Below are positions 26,281-27,869 of a DNA stretch of 27,869 nt, in pieces (position 1 is the stretch's first letter; every line of letters begins with the position of its first letter). This DNA comes from a virus. Below the pieces are notes generated by a model. That model saw nothing but the letters and a program-made list of their open reading frames with translations. It searched no databases and was not told the origin of the DNA. The stretch is from positions 1 through 27,869 of IMG/VR virus record IMGVR_UViG_3300028025_006439, one strand, 5' to 3'. The position numbers and the translations under genes are program-made.

Positions 26281-27869
26281 TTACGAACCACACCCTTCAC
26301 ACTCAAAAGGTGAGTCTGTTGGTCTTTCCGATGTCATCACTAATTCAGGTGTATTTTCACTGATGATTTGATTATTTGTTGGTGTTACCACCGTATTCAC
26401 TGTTTGTGGTTGTTCTACTGGTTTAGTTGTTGACATATCTATACCTAAACCTTTTAACGCATCAACCGCAGAACGAGTTCTTAAGTAATACATACCGGTT
26501 TTTAATCCTAATTTCCATCCGAATAGATGTGCCGCAAGTAATTTTGCTTTAGTTGCGTCAGCAATAAACAAATTCAATGATTGTGATTGGTCAATGAAAA
26601 TACTTCTATTTGCGGCCATTTGAAGAATTCTTTTTTGAGACATTTCCCAAACAGTTTTATAGACTTCTTTCATTTGTGTTGGAATTTCAGGAATATTTTG
26701 GACTGAACCATTTTCCATGATTAATTTTTTCTTAACCTCATCATTCCACATACCTAATTTAAGTAAGTCATTAACCAAGTGTTTGTTAATCATGATAAAT
26801 TCACCGCTTAATGTTCTACGAGAATATAAGTTAGTTGTGAATGGTTCAAACGCTTCGTTGTTACCTAAAATTTGTGCAGTTGATGCTGTTGGCATTGGTG
26901 CAACTAATAATGAGTTTCTAACTCCGTAATTTACAACTTCTTTTCTTAATGACTTCCAATCCCAACGACCTGATAATTCTTTGTCTTTTTTACCCCACAT
27001 TTCAAATTGGAAAATACCTTTTTCTATTGGTGAACCTGAAATAGATTCGTATGGGCCAACTTCTTTTGATAAATCTTTTGAAGATGTTAATGCCGCAAAA
27101 TATATTGTTTCAAAAATATCTGTCTGTAATGTATCCGCTTCATCAGATTCAAATGGTAAACCCAATAAACAGAATACATCGGCTAAACCTTGAATACCTA
27201 AACCAACTGGTCTGTGTTTAAAGTTTGAACGTTTTGTTTCTTCTGTAGGATAGAAATTTAAATCAATAACATTGTTTAAGTTTCTTACAACTTGATATAC
27301 CGAACTATATAACACATCATGTGAGAATTCACCATTTATGATAAATTTTGGTAACGCTAATGATGCTAAATTACAAACAGCCTGTTCAGTTGGTGAACTA
27401 TACTCAATAATCTCAGTACATAAATTTGATGATTTAATTGTACCTAAATTCTTTTGGTTTGATTTATAGTTAGCTGGGTCCTTGTACAACATATAAGGAG
27501 TTCCAGTTTCAATTTGAGCAGTTAAAATTGCATCCATCAATTTTCTTGCTTTAACTACTTTTCTACCAACACCTTGTTGTTCATATGATTCATACAAACG
27601 AGTAAATGTTTTTTCTTCAGGTGTATCGTAAACATCTGATAAACCAGGAGCTTCGTCAGGTGAGAATAATGTCCAATCACCATCTTGTTCAACTCGTTGC
27701 ATAAACAAATCAGGAGTCCACATAGCTAAGAATAAATCTCTCGCTCTCATTTCTTCTTTACCGTGATTCTTTCTTAAATCAATGAATTCCATAACATCAG
27801 CGTGCCATGGTTCTAAATAAATTGCAAAAGAACCTTTACGTTTTCCTCCTTGATTAATCCAACGAGCAA
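26281..27869 (-). CDS. nrdA: Ribonucleoside-diphosphate reductase, class I large subunit (C-terminal part; runs off the right edge)
   Basis: It reduces ribonucleoside diphosphates to deoxyribonucleotides together with a small radical-bearing subunit (NrdB), supplying dNTPs for phage replication. 528 residues are visible. The frame continues past the internal Met at 27790-27792 to the window edge ([20 protein letters not shown]), so the real start lies outside. Visible landmarks: [19 protein letters not shown]; the active-site triad Asn-Cys-Glu in NLCTE (27412-27426; E. coli N437, C439, E441); the second redox Cys in [10 protein letters not shown] (27373-27375; E. coli C462); the phosphate loop [20 protein letters not shown]; the radical-transfer Tyr pair in GMYYLRTR (26485-26490); and the swivelling C-terminal Cys pair in ECEGCGS. 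A flexible linker of about 40 residues rich in Thr, Pro and Gln precedes that tail. All key residues seen are intact, so the enzyme should be active. It is followed by a strong terminator and is therefore a separate transcription unit from the baseplate genes. Confidence 0.97.
   Translation of the reverse strand, partial: ARWINQGGKRKGSFAIYLEPWHADVMEFIDLRKNHGKEEMRARDLFLAMWTPDLFMQRVEQDGDWTLFSPDEAPGLSDVYDTPEEKTFTRLYESYEQQGVGRKVVKARKLMDAILTAQIETGTPYMLYKDPANYKSNQKNLGTIKSSNLCTEIIEYSSPTEQAVCNLASLALPKFIINGEFSHDVLYSSVYQVVRNLNNVIDLNFYPTEETKRSNFKHRPVGLGIQGLADVFCLLGLPFESDEADTLQTDIFETIYFAALTSSKDLSKEVGPYESISGSPIEKGIFQFEMWGKKDKELSGRWDWKSLRKEVVNYGVRNSLLVAPMPTASTAQILGNNEAFEPFTTNLYSRRTLSGEFIMINKHLVNDLLKLGMWNDEVKKKLIMENGSVQNIPEIPTQMKEVYKTVWEMSQKRILQMAANRSIFIDQSQSLNLFIADATKAKLLAAHLFGWKLGLKTGMYYLRTRSAVDALKGLGIDMSTTKPVEQPQTVNTVVTPTNNQIISENTPELVMTSERPTDSPFECEGCGS

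Noticed and set aside
27790-27792. Internal ATG as the start of nrdA
   Set aside because: The frame continues upstream to the window edge with conserved NrdA sequence ([14 protein letters not shown]), so this Met is internal.
1-27869. tRNA or rRNA genes
   Set aside because: No cloverleaf-like or ribosomal sequence was noticed in the few short gaps. All other DNA is coding on the minus strand.

Overview
The window looks like part of the late structural region of a large, lytic, contractile-tailed phage (T4-like myovirus type), cut at both ends. All thirteen genes lie on the minus strand and are read from right to left. The DNA is AT-rich and tightly packed, and the longest gene-free stretch is 145 bases. 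No start codon has a Shine-Dalgarno sequence; the bases before each ATG are only A/T-rich. Together with the SprB-type and cadherin-type repeats in the largest protein, this points to a host in the Bacteroidota (Flavobacterium-like). The host is inferred, not shown.

Layout in transcription order. (1) 27869-26281: C-terminal part of a class I ribonucleotide reductase large subunit (NrdA), closed by an intrinsic terminator with a UUCG tetraloop. (2) 26135-23852: baseplate wedge genes, a gp25 homologue followed one base later by a gp6/baseplate-J homologue. (3) 23794-16132: a 1454-residue protein with a carboxypeptidase-regulatory-like domain and a membrane-like segment, then a 590-residue and a 508-residue protein. 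These three are joined by two TAATG stop-start overlaps and probably form further baseplate or proximal fibre parts. (4) 16111-671: a fibre/adhesin block holding three proteins (654, 800 and 638 residues) cut into modules by Pro-Thr linkers, a 107-residue nucleotidyltransferase-fold protein with altered catalytic residues, a 96-residue protein, a 2603-residue adhesin, and a 203-residue protein. (5) 586-1: start of another structural-looking gene that runs off the window.

How the parts fit: gp25 and gp6 anchor the region as baseplate. The downstream genes probably build the outer baseplate and host-recognition fibres. Five successive proteins carry the same Pro-Thr linker (units such as [12 protein letters not shown]), which works like a common spacer between small Cys-containing modules. 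The DNA of these linkers holds exact in-frame repeats of 34 and 44 bases, so module number or spacing could change by recombination. The adhesin combines a probable virion-attachment N-terminal half, a hydrophobic segment, a Pro-Thr stalk, three cadherin-like repeats and about nine SprB-like repeats. That architecture resembles the gliding adhesins of its presumed host.

The observations most worth following are the degenerate nucleotidyltransferase-fold gene inside the fibre block, the SprB-repeat phage adhesin, and the shared Pro-Thr linker system with a codon-scrambled but protein-conserved CEFGLSV motif.
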